Shown in pieces: positions 53,892 to 63,281 of a stretch of 64,000 nt of DNA. A program made the translations under genes and the position numbers. Under the pieces are notes generated by a model. It was not told the origin of the DNA, searched no databases, and was given only the letters and a program-made list of their open reading frames with translations. The stretch spans positions 434,001 to 498,000 of the forward strand of contig NZ_LT906438.1 of the NCBI RefSeq assembly GCF_900186955.1, read 5' to 3'. How positions within the stretch are numbered: the stretch's first letter is position 1; every line of letters starts with the position of its first letter. This stretch comes from Bacillus pumilus (GTDB lineage Bacteria > Bacillota > Bacilli > Bacillales > Bacillaceae).

Positions 53892-53921
53892 AAAAACCCG
53901 TGCGGAAACGCATGGGTTTTT
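53892..53921 (+). terminator. Terminator of topB
   Basis: AAAACCCGTGCG and CGCATGGGTTTT pair (one mismatch type G-T), followed by T. Confidence 0.85.
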
Positions 53922-54082
53922 CAGTATTATTAAGTATATAGACATATTGTTTTTCTGAAAATGGGAATAAATATGCGAAAAGGCTCGTAATTTGGCATAA
54001 AATATTCATTTAAATTTAAACAAAAACGCTCTATAATAAATCGTTAGATGCTTAGAGAACGCGGAATTGAAAGGGGACACGA

Positions 54083-55165
54083 ATGCATACACGCATATAT
54101 CGTACAGCAATTGTTTTACTCATTGTCATTCTACTAGGCGGATGTACCTGGGAACAGCAGAAAGAATCAGCTGATCCAGTATCATCTCAGCCCGTTTTGC
54201 CTGGAGAATATTTTATCACTCACCACTTAATGACAGATCAAGGCTTAATTCGCACCTCTTTTGCAGAGCAGCACATCTACTTATCTGAATCACTTGGACT
54301 TTGGATGGATTATCTTGTTCGAAAAAAAGATCAAAATTCATTTGACCAACAATTTGATGTTCTGCAAGATCAATTTTTACTAGACCATCATCTTCTCAGC
54401 TGGCAAATTGAATCCGATCAAAAAAATAAGGCCAATGCTTTAGTCGATGATTTACGTGTAGTGACGGCACTTCAAAAGGCAAATCATTTGTGGAAGAAGT
54501 CAGCGTATCAAACGACAGCAAAAGAAATCGCTCAAGCGTTAAAAGAAAAAAACATGTTCAAAGGCATATTGTCCGATTATTATGATGCATCAACCAATCG
54601 AACTTCACATACAATCACACTCTCATATATAGACCCAAAAGCAATCAAAGAATTGGAATCCCTCCAAATATTCACGAAACAAATGACCAGTAACCAATTA
54701 GCCATTCTAAAACAAGCACCGAGAAAAAAAGGATTCTTTCCTAAATCCTATGACATAAAGAAAAAAACCTATTCATTCGATCAAGAAATCAATATGATCG
54801 ATCAACTTTATACAGCTTTACATGCATATCATGCAAAGGTGAATACGTCCGAGATCATGAAATGGCTTAAAACGTCGTTTAAACAAGAAGGCAAACTGTA
54901 CGGAAGATACAAACTGAGCACATTGAAGCCATCTGTCACATATGAATCGCCTTCGGTATATGCACTCGTCATTTTGTATGCCCTTAAACAAAACGAGCTG
55001 AAATTCGCAAAGACTGTCTATCACCGCATGAAAGAATTACAAACTCAAGATCCTCTCAAGCCTTACTACGGAGGATACATGAACGAAAAAGAGACACACT
55101 CATTTGATAACTTATTGCCTTTAATTGCAGAAAGGGAGCTTCTAAATGAATCGGTTGTTCAGTAA
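54083..55165 (+). CDS. ydaJ: Glycoside-hydrolase-like lipoprotein YdaJ
   Basis: A 360-residue lipoprotein with a signal peptide and lipobox LGGC (lipidated cysteine near residue 22). The mature protein is helical with a GH8-like toroid pattern (EQHIYLSESLGLWMDYLV; YGRYKLSTLKPSVTYESPSVYAL), as in YdaJ, which is thought to trim or process the exopolysaccharide made by YdaMN. First gene of ydaJKLMN; TATAAT at 54032 is its likely -10. It overlaps ydaK by 20 bp. Confidence 0.85.
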   Translation: MHTRIYRTAIVLLIVILLGGCTWEQQKESADPVSSQPVLPGEYFITHHLMTDQGLIRTSFAEQHIYLSESLGLWMDYLVRKKDQNSFDQQFDVLQDQFLLDHHLLSWQIESDQKNKANALVDDLRVVTALQKANHLWKKSAYQTTAKEIAQALKEKNMFKGILSDYYDASTNRTSHTITLSYIDPKAIKELESLQIFTKQMTSNQLAILKQAPRKKGFFPKSYDIKKKTYSFDQEINMIDQLYTALHAYHAKVNTSEIMKWLKTSFKQEGKLYGRYKLSTLKPSVTYESPSVYALVILYALKQNELKFAKTVYHRMKELQTQDPLKPYYGGYMNEKETHSFDNLLPLIAERELLNESVVQ

Positions 55166-55997
55166 CACGTATCGCTTGTACTATTCTCTGCTCCTCACGT
55201 TTGCAGGCCTTATTTTGTTTATGGGCTACCTTAACGTACAAGATGCGGAGAGCTTTATGATCATCGCACTGACATTTGTCGTGTTAGGCTGTGGTATTTT
55301 ATTTGGTATCCTACCAGCATTAATTTTCACCTTACTGTTTTTGTTCTTTATAGGAAGCGTCATGTTCTTTACAGAGCTTGGTCATGAAAATTCCCTTTTT
55401 TCAAATCAAACATTGCAAGATGTAGTAATTTGGGGCGTAGCACTTCTTTTTTTCGCTATTTCAGCGGGAAGCTTGCATGAACGGATCAATACGCTGCGTC
55501 ACACCATTGAACAACAAAAGCAGGCCATCAAACAATTTGTGGCGATTGACTCGACAACAGGATTTGACAATGCTGAGCGGATGAAGCTCGAATTATCCGA
55601 GGAAATGAAACGGGCAGAACGGTACAAACAGCCATTTGTCTTTATCCTTCTTCATATGAATTACGCAGCGGAATTCAAATCGTTATATGGAGAAAAAGAA
55701 ATGCAGCATCTATTTCAACAATTAAGTCTCAAGATACGCGAAAGCGTAAGAGAAACCGATAAGAAATTTCGGTTATCTGAAGAACGAATGGGCTTGCTGC
55801 TAACCCATACACCAGAAGAAAATGTGTCAGTTGTCCTTGATAAGCTAAAGGATAAACTGCAAACGCATGTCCTATTAAACGGTCGTGAAGTGACCTTGAC
55901 ATTTCATGTCTGTCATTTAACAAGCAGCTCGGATTATCGTACGCCAGAGCAGTTTTTAGAAGAACTAGAAAAAGAGATGATGATGAATGAACTTTAA
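55146..55997 (+). CDS. ydaK: Degenerate GGDEF c-di-GMP receptor YdaK
   Basis: A 283-residue membrane protein: four helices in residues ~8-110 and a C-terminal GGDEF-type domain (~130-283). The catalytic GGDEF is replaced by SEERM, so it should not make c-di-GMP, while RETD five residues upstream keeps the RxxD inhibitory-site pattern that binds the messenger. In B. subtilis, YdaK is reported as the c-di-GMP receptor that switches on the YdaLMN polysaccharide machine. Overlaps both neighbours. Confidence 0.88.
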   Translation: MNRLFSNTYRLYYSLLLTFAGLILFMGYLNVQDAESFMIIALTFVVLGCGILFGILPALIFTLLFLFFIGSVMFFTELGHENSLFSNQTLQDVVIWGVALLFFAISAGSLHERINTLRHTIEQQKQAIKQFVAIDSTTGFDNAERMKLELSEEMKRAERYKQPFVFILLHMNYAAEFKSLYGEKEMQHLFQQLSLKIRESVRETDKKFRLSEERMGLLLTHTPEENVSVVLDKLKDKLQTHVLLNGREVTLTFHVCHLTSSSDYRTPEQFLEELEKEMMMNEL

Positions 55998-57702
55998 TTC
56001 TTTGATGAAATGTTGTTTGATGATCACGCTTTTTTCGATTCTTTCGTTTAAACACATGGCTTCAGCCGATGCGCTCGTCACGCAGCCAAATACACTGATC
56101 GTTTATTCCACACCATCGGGGGAAGTGACTCCAGCCGTTCATATGCTGGATCTACTCGCCGGTCATTTTTCAAAACAGACGACGATTGTATCTGATGAAC
56201 ATTTGGCTGAAAAGAGGATGAATGAATTTCAGCAAGTCATTTATCTTGGAGAAATAAAGAGAACCCTGTCAAAACAAACCATTCGTGCGACGAACGAATC
56301 ACAGCAATTCATCGCCATTGGATACAATGCGGAACAGCTTCGCCCATTCTCCAAGCTTACTTTTCACAAACAAGATCATATCAGTCAATTGAAACATACA
56401 CATGATCAGACATACCGTCAGCTAGAGAGAAGGATCAATGTGTTAACGGTTCGAGGGACAGACTTGGAAAATGAATTTCTAGTGAAGAAACGTCAATCTG
56501 ATCTGCCATTTGTGACTCAGACAAAAGAAGGTACGGCATATATCGGTATCTTAGATGTCGTGCAACACAACAAGCTTCTTGCAGAAGTGCTAGAAAAATA
56601 CATGCCATCTTCTGTGCAAATGAAGACAAAATACGTAATGCTCGGGAACATCAGTCCAGCAAGTGACGAGAAGAAGCTACTAGAACTTGGACAATACGTA
56701 TCCGCACAGCATATTCCTTATCAAATTGCAGTGACCCCTGTTTGGATAGATCGAGCAACAGGTGATGAAGTCACACTGAGCGACCGCCCGAAGCTCGTGA
56801 ATGTGTTAAAACAATTGCAAGAAAATGGAGCGAGTATCATTCTTCATGGCTTTACCCGTACGTATCGAACGGAGGAATCTGGTCAGGGATTTGAGTTCTG
56901 GGATGCAAAATATGATCAGCCCATCACGACAAATGATCCAAAAAATGCAGAGAAGAAACAAAGTAAAAGCCAATTCCCAAATGAAAAAGACTTTCATACG
57001 TATACCAAATTGAATCAGCAGCAAGAAGTCGCCTATACAGAAAAGAAACTGACAAAGGGCATTGAGCTTCTTGCTAGGCAAGGCTTATATCCTCTTGCGT
57101 TCGAGGTGCCGCATGATGCGATATCACAAAAAGGTTATGAAGTAATTTCAAAGCATGTGTCCAGTCTATTTGGACAGGTGCAGCTGTCAGACCGCACTTG
57201 GAAAACAGCCGGTGCATCGCCGCTCGTGACGTCTCCTGCCATGTTACACGGCATGACCTTATATCCTCAGCAGCAAGTTGAGCAAGTGTTTGACAAAGAA
57301 GGTTCAAATGTTTTAACTGAACAGACGATTCAATCCGTGCAGCATCTGCAATCAGCCGCAATTGGGCTGTCCTATGACGTGGAGTTAGGGATAGCAGGGT
57401 TACAGGATTTGATCACACAGATGGAGGCAATCCCTTCTAGCGAATGGCTGGATGTAAAGAAAACAAAACAGACGGTCCAAACTGCACATGTAAAAATCCA
57501 AACATCTGGGAATGGACATATTCAAGTAGAGGAATCCAACATCGCCGAAACAAAAACAGTCAAACGAAGTGGCATGGAAAATATGCTGAGAATTCTCACG
57601 GTCGTGGTCATGCTGTTTATTGCGGCATTTGCTTTATACACATTGTATTTAAGACTGACAATGAAAAAACGAATTTTTAAGGAGAGAAAATTAGGTGGCT
57701 GA
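55987..57702 (+). CDS. ydaL: Membrane-anchored DUF2334 protein YdaL
   Basis: A 571-residue protein with an N-terminal signal segment (to ~residue 28), a large outside domain and a C-terminal membrane helix (ILTVVVMLFIAAFALYTLYL) with a basic tail. The part IPYQIAVTPVWID and GASIILHGFTRTY resembles DUF2334, a branch of the NodB-type polysaccharide deacetylase fold; the usual HGYTH histidine pair is partly lost (HGFTR). Part of the exopolysaccharide synthase with YdaM and YdaN. Confidence 0.83.
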   Translation: MNFNSLMKCCLMITLFSILSFKHMASADALVTQPNTLIVYSTPSGEVTPAVHMLDLLAGHFSKQTTIVSDEHLAEKRMNEFQQVIYLGEIKRTLSKQTIRATNESQQFIAIGYNAEQLRPFSKLTFHKQDHISQLKHTHDQTYRQLERRINVLTVRGTDLENEFLVKKRQSDLPFVTQTKEGTAYIGILDVVQHNKLLAEVLEKYMPSSVQMKTKYVMLGNISPASDEKKLLELGQYVSAQHIPYQIAVTPVWIDRATGDEVTLSDRPKLVNVLKQLQENGASIILHGFTRTYRTEESGQGFEFWDAKYDQPITTNDPKNAEKKQSKSQFPNEKDFHTYTKLNQQQEVAYTEKKLTKGIELLARQGLYPLAFEVPHDAISQKGYEVISKHVSSLFGQVQLSDRTWKTAGASPLVTSPAMLHGMTLYPQQQVEQVFDKEGSNVLTEQTIQSVQHLQSAAIGLSYDVELGIAGLQDLITQMEAIPSSEWLDVKKTKQTVQTAHVKIQTSGNGHIQVEESNIAETKTVKRSGMENMLRILTVVVMLFIAAFALYTLYLRLTMKKRIFKERKLGG

Positions 57703-58963
57703 TGTCTTATTTTATCTTTCATTAATGCTCATTTGGATCATGCTTCTATACCACATGTTTCTCATGCAGGGCGGCTTTCAGCATTACCTCACCTATGAAA
57801 AAGTGCTGCCTAAATGGACAAAACAAGGGAAAGAGCTGCCGACCGTCAGTATCCTGATTCCTGCTCATAATGAAGAGGTCGTCATTCGGCAGACATTAAA
57901 AGCGATGGTTCAGCTATCTTATCCTAAACACCTCCTTGAAATCATTGTGATTAATGACAATTCTTCTGATCGCACAGGAGAGATTGTGCAATCATTCAGT
58001 GAGCAATATGATCATGTCCATATGATTGAAACGAAGCCGCCATTTGCAGGGAAGGGAAAATCCACTGCACTGAATGAAGGTTTGAAGGCTTCAACAGGAG
58101 AAGTGATTTGCGTATACGACGCAGATAACATGCCTGAACCAAAGGCTGTCTATCATTTGGTTCTTGGATTATTAAATGACCCAAAAGCAGGCGCTGTTGT
58201 CGGGAAATTCAGGGTGATCAATGCAACCAAAAATTTGCTGACCAAATTTATTAATATTGAGACCATCTGTTTCCAATGGATGGCGCAGGGCGGGAGATGG
58301 AAATGGTTTGGTATTGCAACAATACCAGGTACCAACTTCGCCATCCGCCGGCACATTTTAGAAGAGCTCGGCGGCTGGGATGTCCAAGCTTTGGCCGAGG
58401 ACACCGAATTAACGATCCGTGTGTATAACCTGGGATATGTGATTCGATTTTTTCCAGCTGCGCTCACATGGGAACAAGAGCCTGAGACATGGAAGGTCTG
58501 GTGGCGGCAAAGAACGCGCTGGGCTAGAGGGAATCAATATGTTGTCCTTAAATTTTTAAGGCAGTTTATGAAGCTGAAACGAAAACGAATGGTTTTCGAT
58601 TTGTTTTATTTCTTCTTTACGTATTTCTTATTTTTCTTCGGCGTTCTGCTCTCAAATGGCATCTTTATTGTAAACCTATTTGTTGATCTTCATTTATCTG
58701 TAGGGGCTGTCGCACTAATCCTTTGGGGATTAGCCTTCTTCCTCTTTCTAACAGAAGTGATGATTACATTAAGTATTGAGAAAACAGAGCTCACCAAACA
58801 AAATATTCTCATTGTGGTCCTCATGTACTTCACCTATTCTCAAGTATGGATTGCGCTTGTCGTGTACTCCTTATGTGTAGAGGTGAAGAGCCGATTATTG
58901 AAACAAGAAGTGAAATGGTACAAAACAGAGCGTTACGATCAACAACAAAAGAAAAGCGGGTGA
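57695..58963 (+). CDS. ydaM: Family 2 glycosyltransferase YdaM
   Basis: A 422-residue processive glycosyltransferase of the cellulose-synthase type. One N-terminal helix, a GT2 domain with VSILIPAHNEEVVIRQTL, the DxD-type DADNMPE, the ED of LAEDTELT and the QRTRWARG motif (QxxRW), then three to four C-terminal helices (~305-400). It polymerises an undefined polysaccharide under YdaK/c-di-GMP control. GTG 57695 is ten bases after GGAG and overlaps ydaL. Confidence 0.9.
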   Translation: MADVLFYLSLMLIWIMLLYHMFLMQGGFQHYLTYEKVLPKWTKQGKELPTVSILIPAHNEEVVIRQTLKAMVQLSYPKHLLEIIVINDNSSDRTGEIVQSFSEQYDHVHMIETKPPFAGKGKSTALNEGLKASTGEVICVYDADNMPEPKAVYHLVLGLLNDPKAGAVVGKFRVINATKNLLTKFINIETICFQWMAQGGRWKWFGIATIPGTNFAIRRHILEELGGWDVQALAEDTELTIRVYNLGYVIRFFPAALTWEQEPETWKVWWRQRTRWARGNQYVVLKFLRQFMKLKRKRMVFDLFYFFFTYFLFFFGVLLSNGIFIVNLFVDLHLSVGAVALILWGLAFFLFLTEVMITLSIEKTELTKQNILIVVLMYFTYSQVWIALVVYSLCVEVKSRLLKQEVKWYKTERYDQQQKKSG

Positions 58964-58967
58964 CAAA

Positions 58968-61055
58968 TTGAAATCGGTCAAATGGATGTTTTTAATATTA
59001 GCGCTATCCCTTGCCATTCAGCCTTTTTTCATGGCAAGTCAAGCAATGGCGCAATCCAATCGAGTACAAGTGAAAGACGATTGGGTTCACTCATCAAAAG
59101 GAAATCAAACAGAAACGCAGCATCTATCAGAAGATGTGGTGACATTGTATGGTCAAGAAGACCGCACTGAATTTTCCTATCAAATGGAGAAAGAAAAAGT
59201 AGAGTCTAGCACTCTTACATTAAATATAGAGGCTTCACCATTACTAATATCGCCATCATCTTTCACAGTGATGATCGATGGAGAGATTGAAAAAACGATC
59301 CCTGTATCAGGGAAAAACCCCAAAAAATCGATTCAAATCAAATTGAACAAAACGCAACTAAAAAAAGGATCTCATCAAATTCAGCTCGCATTTTATGGTG
59401 TGTTAAAAGAAGGTGTGTGTATCAACCAAGAGACGCCTGCCAATTGGCTGAAAGTATATCCTGAAAGTGAGCTGGCGTTCAAAGGAGTTCAAACGAAAGA
59501 CGTGACGTTAGACAGCTTCCCTTCACCATTTATTCCATCAGGTGATCAGGAAGAACAAACAGATATTGTGATTCCAAATAAACCAGAAGCGGCTGAATTA
59601 GAAGCGGCTATGAAAGTATATCGTACGTTGAAAAACAAAGACCGCCTAGCAGACCTCAAACTCGTTCAAGAAAAGGACGTCGAGCAAATTGCGCACCCAA
59701 CTATTGCTGTTGGAGCAAAAGGAAGCTGGAATGGACGAATAAAATCGCTCGAGCAAGCGGCTGGAATTAAAACAGAAGGCGATCAACTTACGTTAGCGGT
59801 GAGAACCCTGACAGCAAAGAAAAAAGAACAGCCCATTTTATTTGTCACTGCTAAGCAGCCAAAGACAATTGCTGAAAAAATCAATGTCTTGACTCAGCCA
59901 GAACTGACAGGTCAGCTCACTGGAACCGACTTGCTGCTGCAAAAGGTGACAGCTAGTGCTTCTAAGCCATCTCATCATATTTCCTTAATAGATTTTGGCG
60001 CAGATGATGTCAAAGTTGGAACCAAAAAGACAGCATCTGATCATTACTATTATCCGAAAGCATTAATGGCTCAACAAAAATCAGGTGCAAAACTAAATCT
60101 ATCATTTAAAAAATCAGATCCAGCGAACAAAGCAGAGCGTCTAACAGTGATGATCAATAACGAACCGCACGACGTACCGTTAACAAAACTAGGAAACAAA
60201 GATGAGAATGGGTTCTACCATGTGTCGATTCCAGTAGATTCACAAGTGCTTCAAGAGAACGAATATGTGGACTTACAGTTTGTCACAACAGGTTTTAAAA
60301 ACATGGAATCCTGTAGACATACAGATGAAGAAGGCTGGATTTACATTGATAAGAACAGCTCTCTTCAAATACCAGAAGGAACAACTATTGATACACCGGA
60401 CTTAGCCGCATGGCCGCTTCCTTACACTTCAGAAACGGAGCAAGGAAACACATTGATCATTATGCCAGATCAAATCAATCAAGCCTCAATCAATCAAATG
60501 GCTATGCTGACCGAATCATTTAGTCAGCCGGAAGCTGCTCAATATCATTTAATTGAAGCATCGAATGTGACAAATGAACAATTGAAAAAGAACTCTCTCA
60601 TTTTCATCGGAGGCATCCAGACATTCTCTCTTTTAAAAGAAAAAGCAGATGATCTCATCGTTCCAGTGAAAAAGGGTCAATATGATGTATCCTCATTTGG
60701 CATGATCAACGAAACAACAGCTCGTATTGTATGGACGCAGCCATCCGTATGGAATAAAGAACAAACCATGACCGTTTTTTCAGGAATGACGGCAGCTGAC
60801 GCTGATATATCAAATGAAGTGATTCGATTCCTTCAAACAAATACTGAGACCGCAACAGTTGCAATAGAAAGCAAAAACAAAGATGTGTTCTCTAATCACC
60901 AAACAGTCAGCAATGCAAAAAATGATCTTAAAAAAGGTGAAAAGCAAGGCGTCGGTGATTCTTGGATTTACTTTGCATGTATCGCTGTACTGATCATTTT
61001 TGTCGTTGTGATGATTGTTTATTTCGTACGAAAAAACCGCAAAAAGACTGATTAA
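58968..61055 (+). CDS. ydaN: BcsB-like polysaccharide export/assembly protein YdaN
   Basis: A 695-residue secreted, membrane-anchored protein: signal peptide (to ~residue 29, ASQAMAQ), a long beta-rich outside part resembling cellulose synthase regulatory subunit BcsB (VCINQETPANWLKVYPES; ESCRHTDEEGWIYID, two Cys sites) and a C-terminal helix (FACIAVLIIFVVVMIVYFV). It would guide the chain out of YdaM. TTG 58968 follows CGGGTGAC. Last gene of the operon; no terminator of its own was seen before the kimA riboswitch. Confidence 0.87.
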   Translation: MKSVKWMFLILALSLAIQPFFMASQAMAQSNRVQVKDDWVHSSKGNQTETQHLSEDVVTLYGQEDRTEFSYQMEKEKVESSTLTLNIEASPLLISPSSFTVMIDGEIEKTIPVSGKNPKKSIQIKLNKTQLKKGSHQIQLAFYGVLKEGVCINQETPANWLKVYPESELAFKGVQTKDVTLDSFPSPFIPSGDQEEQTDIVIPNKPEAAELEAAMKVYRTLKNKDRLADLKLVQEKDVEQIAHPTIAVGAKGSWNGRIKSLEQAAGIKTEGDQLTLAVRTLTAKKKEQPILFVTAKQPKTIAEKINVLTQPELTGQLTGTDLLLQKVTASASKPSHHISLIDFGADDVKVGTKKTASDHYYYPKALMAQQKSGAKLNLSFKKSDPANKAERLTVMINNEPHDVPLTKLGNKDENGFYHVSIPVDSQVLQENEYVDLQFVTTGFKNMESCRHTDEEGWIYIDKNSSLQIPEGTTIDTPDLAAWPLPYTSETEQGNTLIIMPDQINQASINQMAMLTESFSQPEAAQYHLIEASNVTNEQLKKNSLIFIGGIQTFSLLKEKADDLIVPVKKGQYDVSSFGMINETTARIVWTQPSVWNKEQTMTVFSGMTAADADISNEVIRFLQTNTETATVAIESKNKDVFSNHQTVSNAKNDLKKGEKQGVGDSWIYFACIAVLIIFVVVMIVYFVRKNRKKTD

Positions 61056-61124
61056 TAAACGGTCAAAAGACCTCGAAAAAATCTCTTTACTTTGGTGTCA
61101 AACGGGAGTATGATCTCTTTTATA

Positions 61125-61275
61125 AAAGACCAATCGCTGAATCATTTCGATGAGCGGGGGAACCAATTTTGGTGGTATAAAACACCATGTGGGGTGAATC
61201 CTTTTAAGGTAGGGCAAAGTCTCATGCGCCCGAATCCGTCAGCTAACCTCGTAAGCGTTAAAGAGAGCAAAGACC
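61125..61275 (+). promoter_or_regulatory. c-di-AMP riboswitch (ydaO-yuaA type)
   Basis: The conserved blocks are present in order: AATCGCTGAATC, GAGCGGGGGAACCA, TGGGGTGAATCC, TTTTAAGGTAGGG, then CGAATCCGTCAGCTAACC and TCGTAAGCGTTAAAGAG. This is the aptamer upstream of ydaO (kimA) in B. subtilis; it binds cyclic di-AMP and turns the downstream gene off. Confidence 0.95.
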
Positions 61276-61294
61276 AACCTGTGATCTAAACAAT

Positions 61295-61330
61295 AGACAC
61301 AGGGGCATTCTATTGCCTCTGTGTCTTTTT
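61295..61330 (+). terminator. Riboswitch-controlled terminator of kimA
   Basis: AGACACAGGGGCA pairs with TGCCTCTGTGTCT (one G-U) and is followed by T5. It is the expression platform of the c-di-AMP riboswitch. Confidence 0.9.
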
Positions 61331-61384
61331 GGCGATCCATCTTTTGCAACTTAAATCGTTTGACACTAAAGGAGCGGGCATCAC

Positions 61385-63211
61385 ATGTACAGTTTGATGA
61401 AGCGTATTTTAATTGGTAAACCATTAAAATCACAGGCAGCAGGAGAACAAAAACTATCAAAAATCAAAGCGTTGGCATTATTGTCATCAGACGCATTATC
61501 ATCAGTTGCATATGGTACAGAACAAATCTTAATTGTTCTTTCTGTCGTTAGTGCAGCAGCATTTTGGTACTCACTCCCGATTGCAGGTTGTGTATTAATT
61601 CTTTTAATGGCGTTAATTCTGTCTTACCGCCAGATCATTTATGCTTATCCAGAAGGCGGCGGGGCATATGTCGTCTCTAGCAGAAACCTAGGTGAAAAAC
61701 CGGGATTGATCGCTGGCGGATCATTGCTTGTAGACTATATTTTGACTGTAGCAGTGAGCATTTCAGCGGGGACCGATGCCGTCACATCGGCTTTTCCAAC
61801 ACTATATCCATATCATGTCTTGATCTCAATTGTATTGGTCATCGTGATTATGGTGCTCAACCTCCGTGGATTAACAGAATCGGCATCTATTCTGGCTTAT
61901 CCTGTATACTTGTTTGTATTTTCACTCCTTATATTAATTGGAGTAGGCGGTTTCAAATTATTAACAGGCGGCGTACCGCCAGCACCTGAACATACAGCGG
62001 TAGGCACACACGTACAAGGCATTACATTATTTTTGTTATTAAAAGCTTTTTCATCTGGCTGTTCTGCTCTGACTGGAGTAGAAGCCATTTCAAATACGAT
62101 TCCATCCTTTAAAAAACCAGCTGCACAAAACGCAGCGAGAACATTGTTGATGATGGGTGGATTGCTAGCTGTTTTATTTGTGGGAGTCACATTGCTTGCA
62201 TTTGGTTTCGGCATCTCGCCAAAGCCAGAAGAAACGGTTGTATCACAAATTGCGTCAGACACTTTTGGACGTACGTTTTTCTATTACGTGATTCAGGCAG
62301 TCACAGCGCTAATTCTAATATTAGCGGCAAATACCGGCTTTTCAGCCTTTCCGTTATTGGCTGTCAATTTAGCAAAGGATAAATATATGCCGCGTATGTT
62401 TACTGTAAGAGGAGACCGGCTTGGTTACTCTAATGGCATTATCTTTCTAGGCGTAGCCTCTATGCTGCTCATCTGGTTGTTTGATGGAAAAACAGAACAT
62501 CTTATACCGCTATATGCTGTCGGTGTGTTTATTCCATTTACCCTGTCGCAGACCGGCATGTGTGTGAAGTGGATTCGTGAAAAACCGCAGGGCTGGAAAA
62601 CGAAAATGCCAATCAATATCGTCGGAGCACTGATTTCTTTTACAGTTTTTATGATTCTCATTTTGACCAAGTTCCATCTCGTATGGCCAATATTTGTTTT
62701 CCTGCCTATTGTTTTATTTATCTTTCATTCCATTAAAAAGCATTATTTGTCTGTTGGAGAACAACTGCGTTTATTGAATGAAACAGAGCCTGTTGAGATT
62801 AAAGGAAATGTGGTCATCGTACCTATAGCGGGTGTCACGCGTGTTGTCGAACAATCTGTTCAATATGCAAAGTCTTTGTCAGAGCAAGTCATAGCGGTTC
62901 ATGTATCCTTTGATAAAGAAAAGGATAAGAAAATTGAAGAAGATTGGGAAAAACTCAATAGCGGTGTACGGCTTGTGATGCTGCATTCATCCTATCGAAG
63001 CCTCATTCACCCGCTAGATAAATTTCTTGAGACAGTTGAAACAAAAGCAAATGCCCATCAATATAAAGTGATGGTGCTTGTGCCACAATTTATACCGAAA
63101 AAAAGATGGCACACCATTTTGCATAATCAATCTGCCTTTTTATTAAGATTCCGCCTATTATGGAAGCGGGATATTGTGGTGGCAACCCTGCCCTATCATT
63201 TTAAAAAGTAG
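61385..63211 (+). CDS. kimA: High-affinity potassium importer KimA
   Basis: A 608-residue KUP-type K+/H+ symporter in the APC fold. About 12 helices (residues ~28-455) and a C-terminal cytoplasmic USP-like domain (~470-608, VVIVPIAGVTRVVEQSV). Same length as B. subtilis KimA/YdaO (607). Expression and activity are both lowered by c-di-AMP. ATG 61385 follows GGAGCGGG. Confidence 0.94.
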   Translation: MYSLMKRILIGKPLKSQAAGEQKLSKIKALALLSSDALSSVAYGTEQILIVLSVVSAAAFWYSLPIAGCVLILLMALILSYRQIIYAYPEGGGAYVVSSRNLGEKPGLIAGGSLLVDYILTVAVSISAGTDAVTSAFPTLYPYHVLISIVLVIVIMVLNLRGLTESASILAYPVYLFVFSLLILIGVGGFKLLTGGVPPAPEHTAVGTHVQGITLFLLLKAFSSGCSALTGVEAISNTIPSFKKPAAQNAARTLLMMGGLLAVLFVGVTLLAFGFGISPKPEETVVSQIASDTFGRTFFYYVIQAVTALILILAANTGFSAFPLLAVNLAKDKYMPRMFTVRGDRLGYSNGIIFLGVASMLLIWLFDGKTEHLIPLYAVGVFIPFTLSQTGMCVKWIREKPQGWKTKMPINIVGALISFTVFMILILTKFHLVWPIFVFLPIVLFIFHSIKKHYLSVGEQLRLLNETEPVEIKGNVVIVPIAGVTRVVEQSVQYAKSLSEQVIAVHVSFDKEKDKKIEEDWEKLNSGVRLVMLHSSYRSLIHPLDKFLETVETKANAHQYKVMVLVPQFIPKKRWHTILHNQSAFLLRFRLLWKRDIVVATLPYHFKK

Positions 63212-63228
63212 CAGAAGCAAGTTGAAAC

Positions 63229-63254
63229 GTTTGATCAAAAGGATGCGGTGGTAT
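63229..63254 (+). promoter_or_regulatory. Sigma-B promoter of ydaP
   Basis: GTTTGA (63229-63234), 14 bp, TGGTAT (63249-63254), the same -35 and spacing as before the ydaD-like gene; ydaP is a sigma-B gene in B. subtilis. Confidence 0.65.
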
Positions 63255-63281
63255 GGAGTAAGAAAAAAGGAGTTTTCTCAC

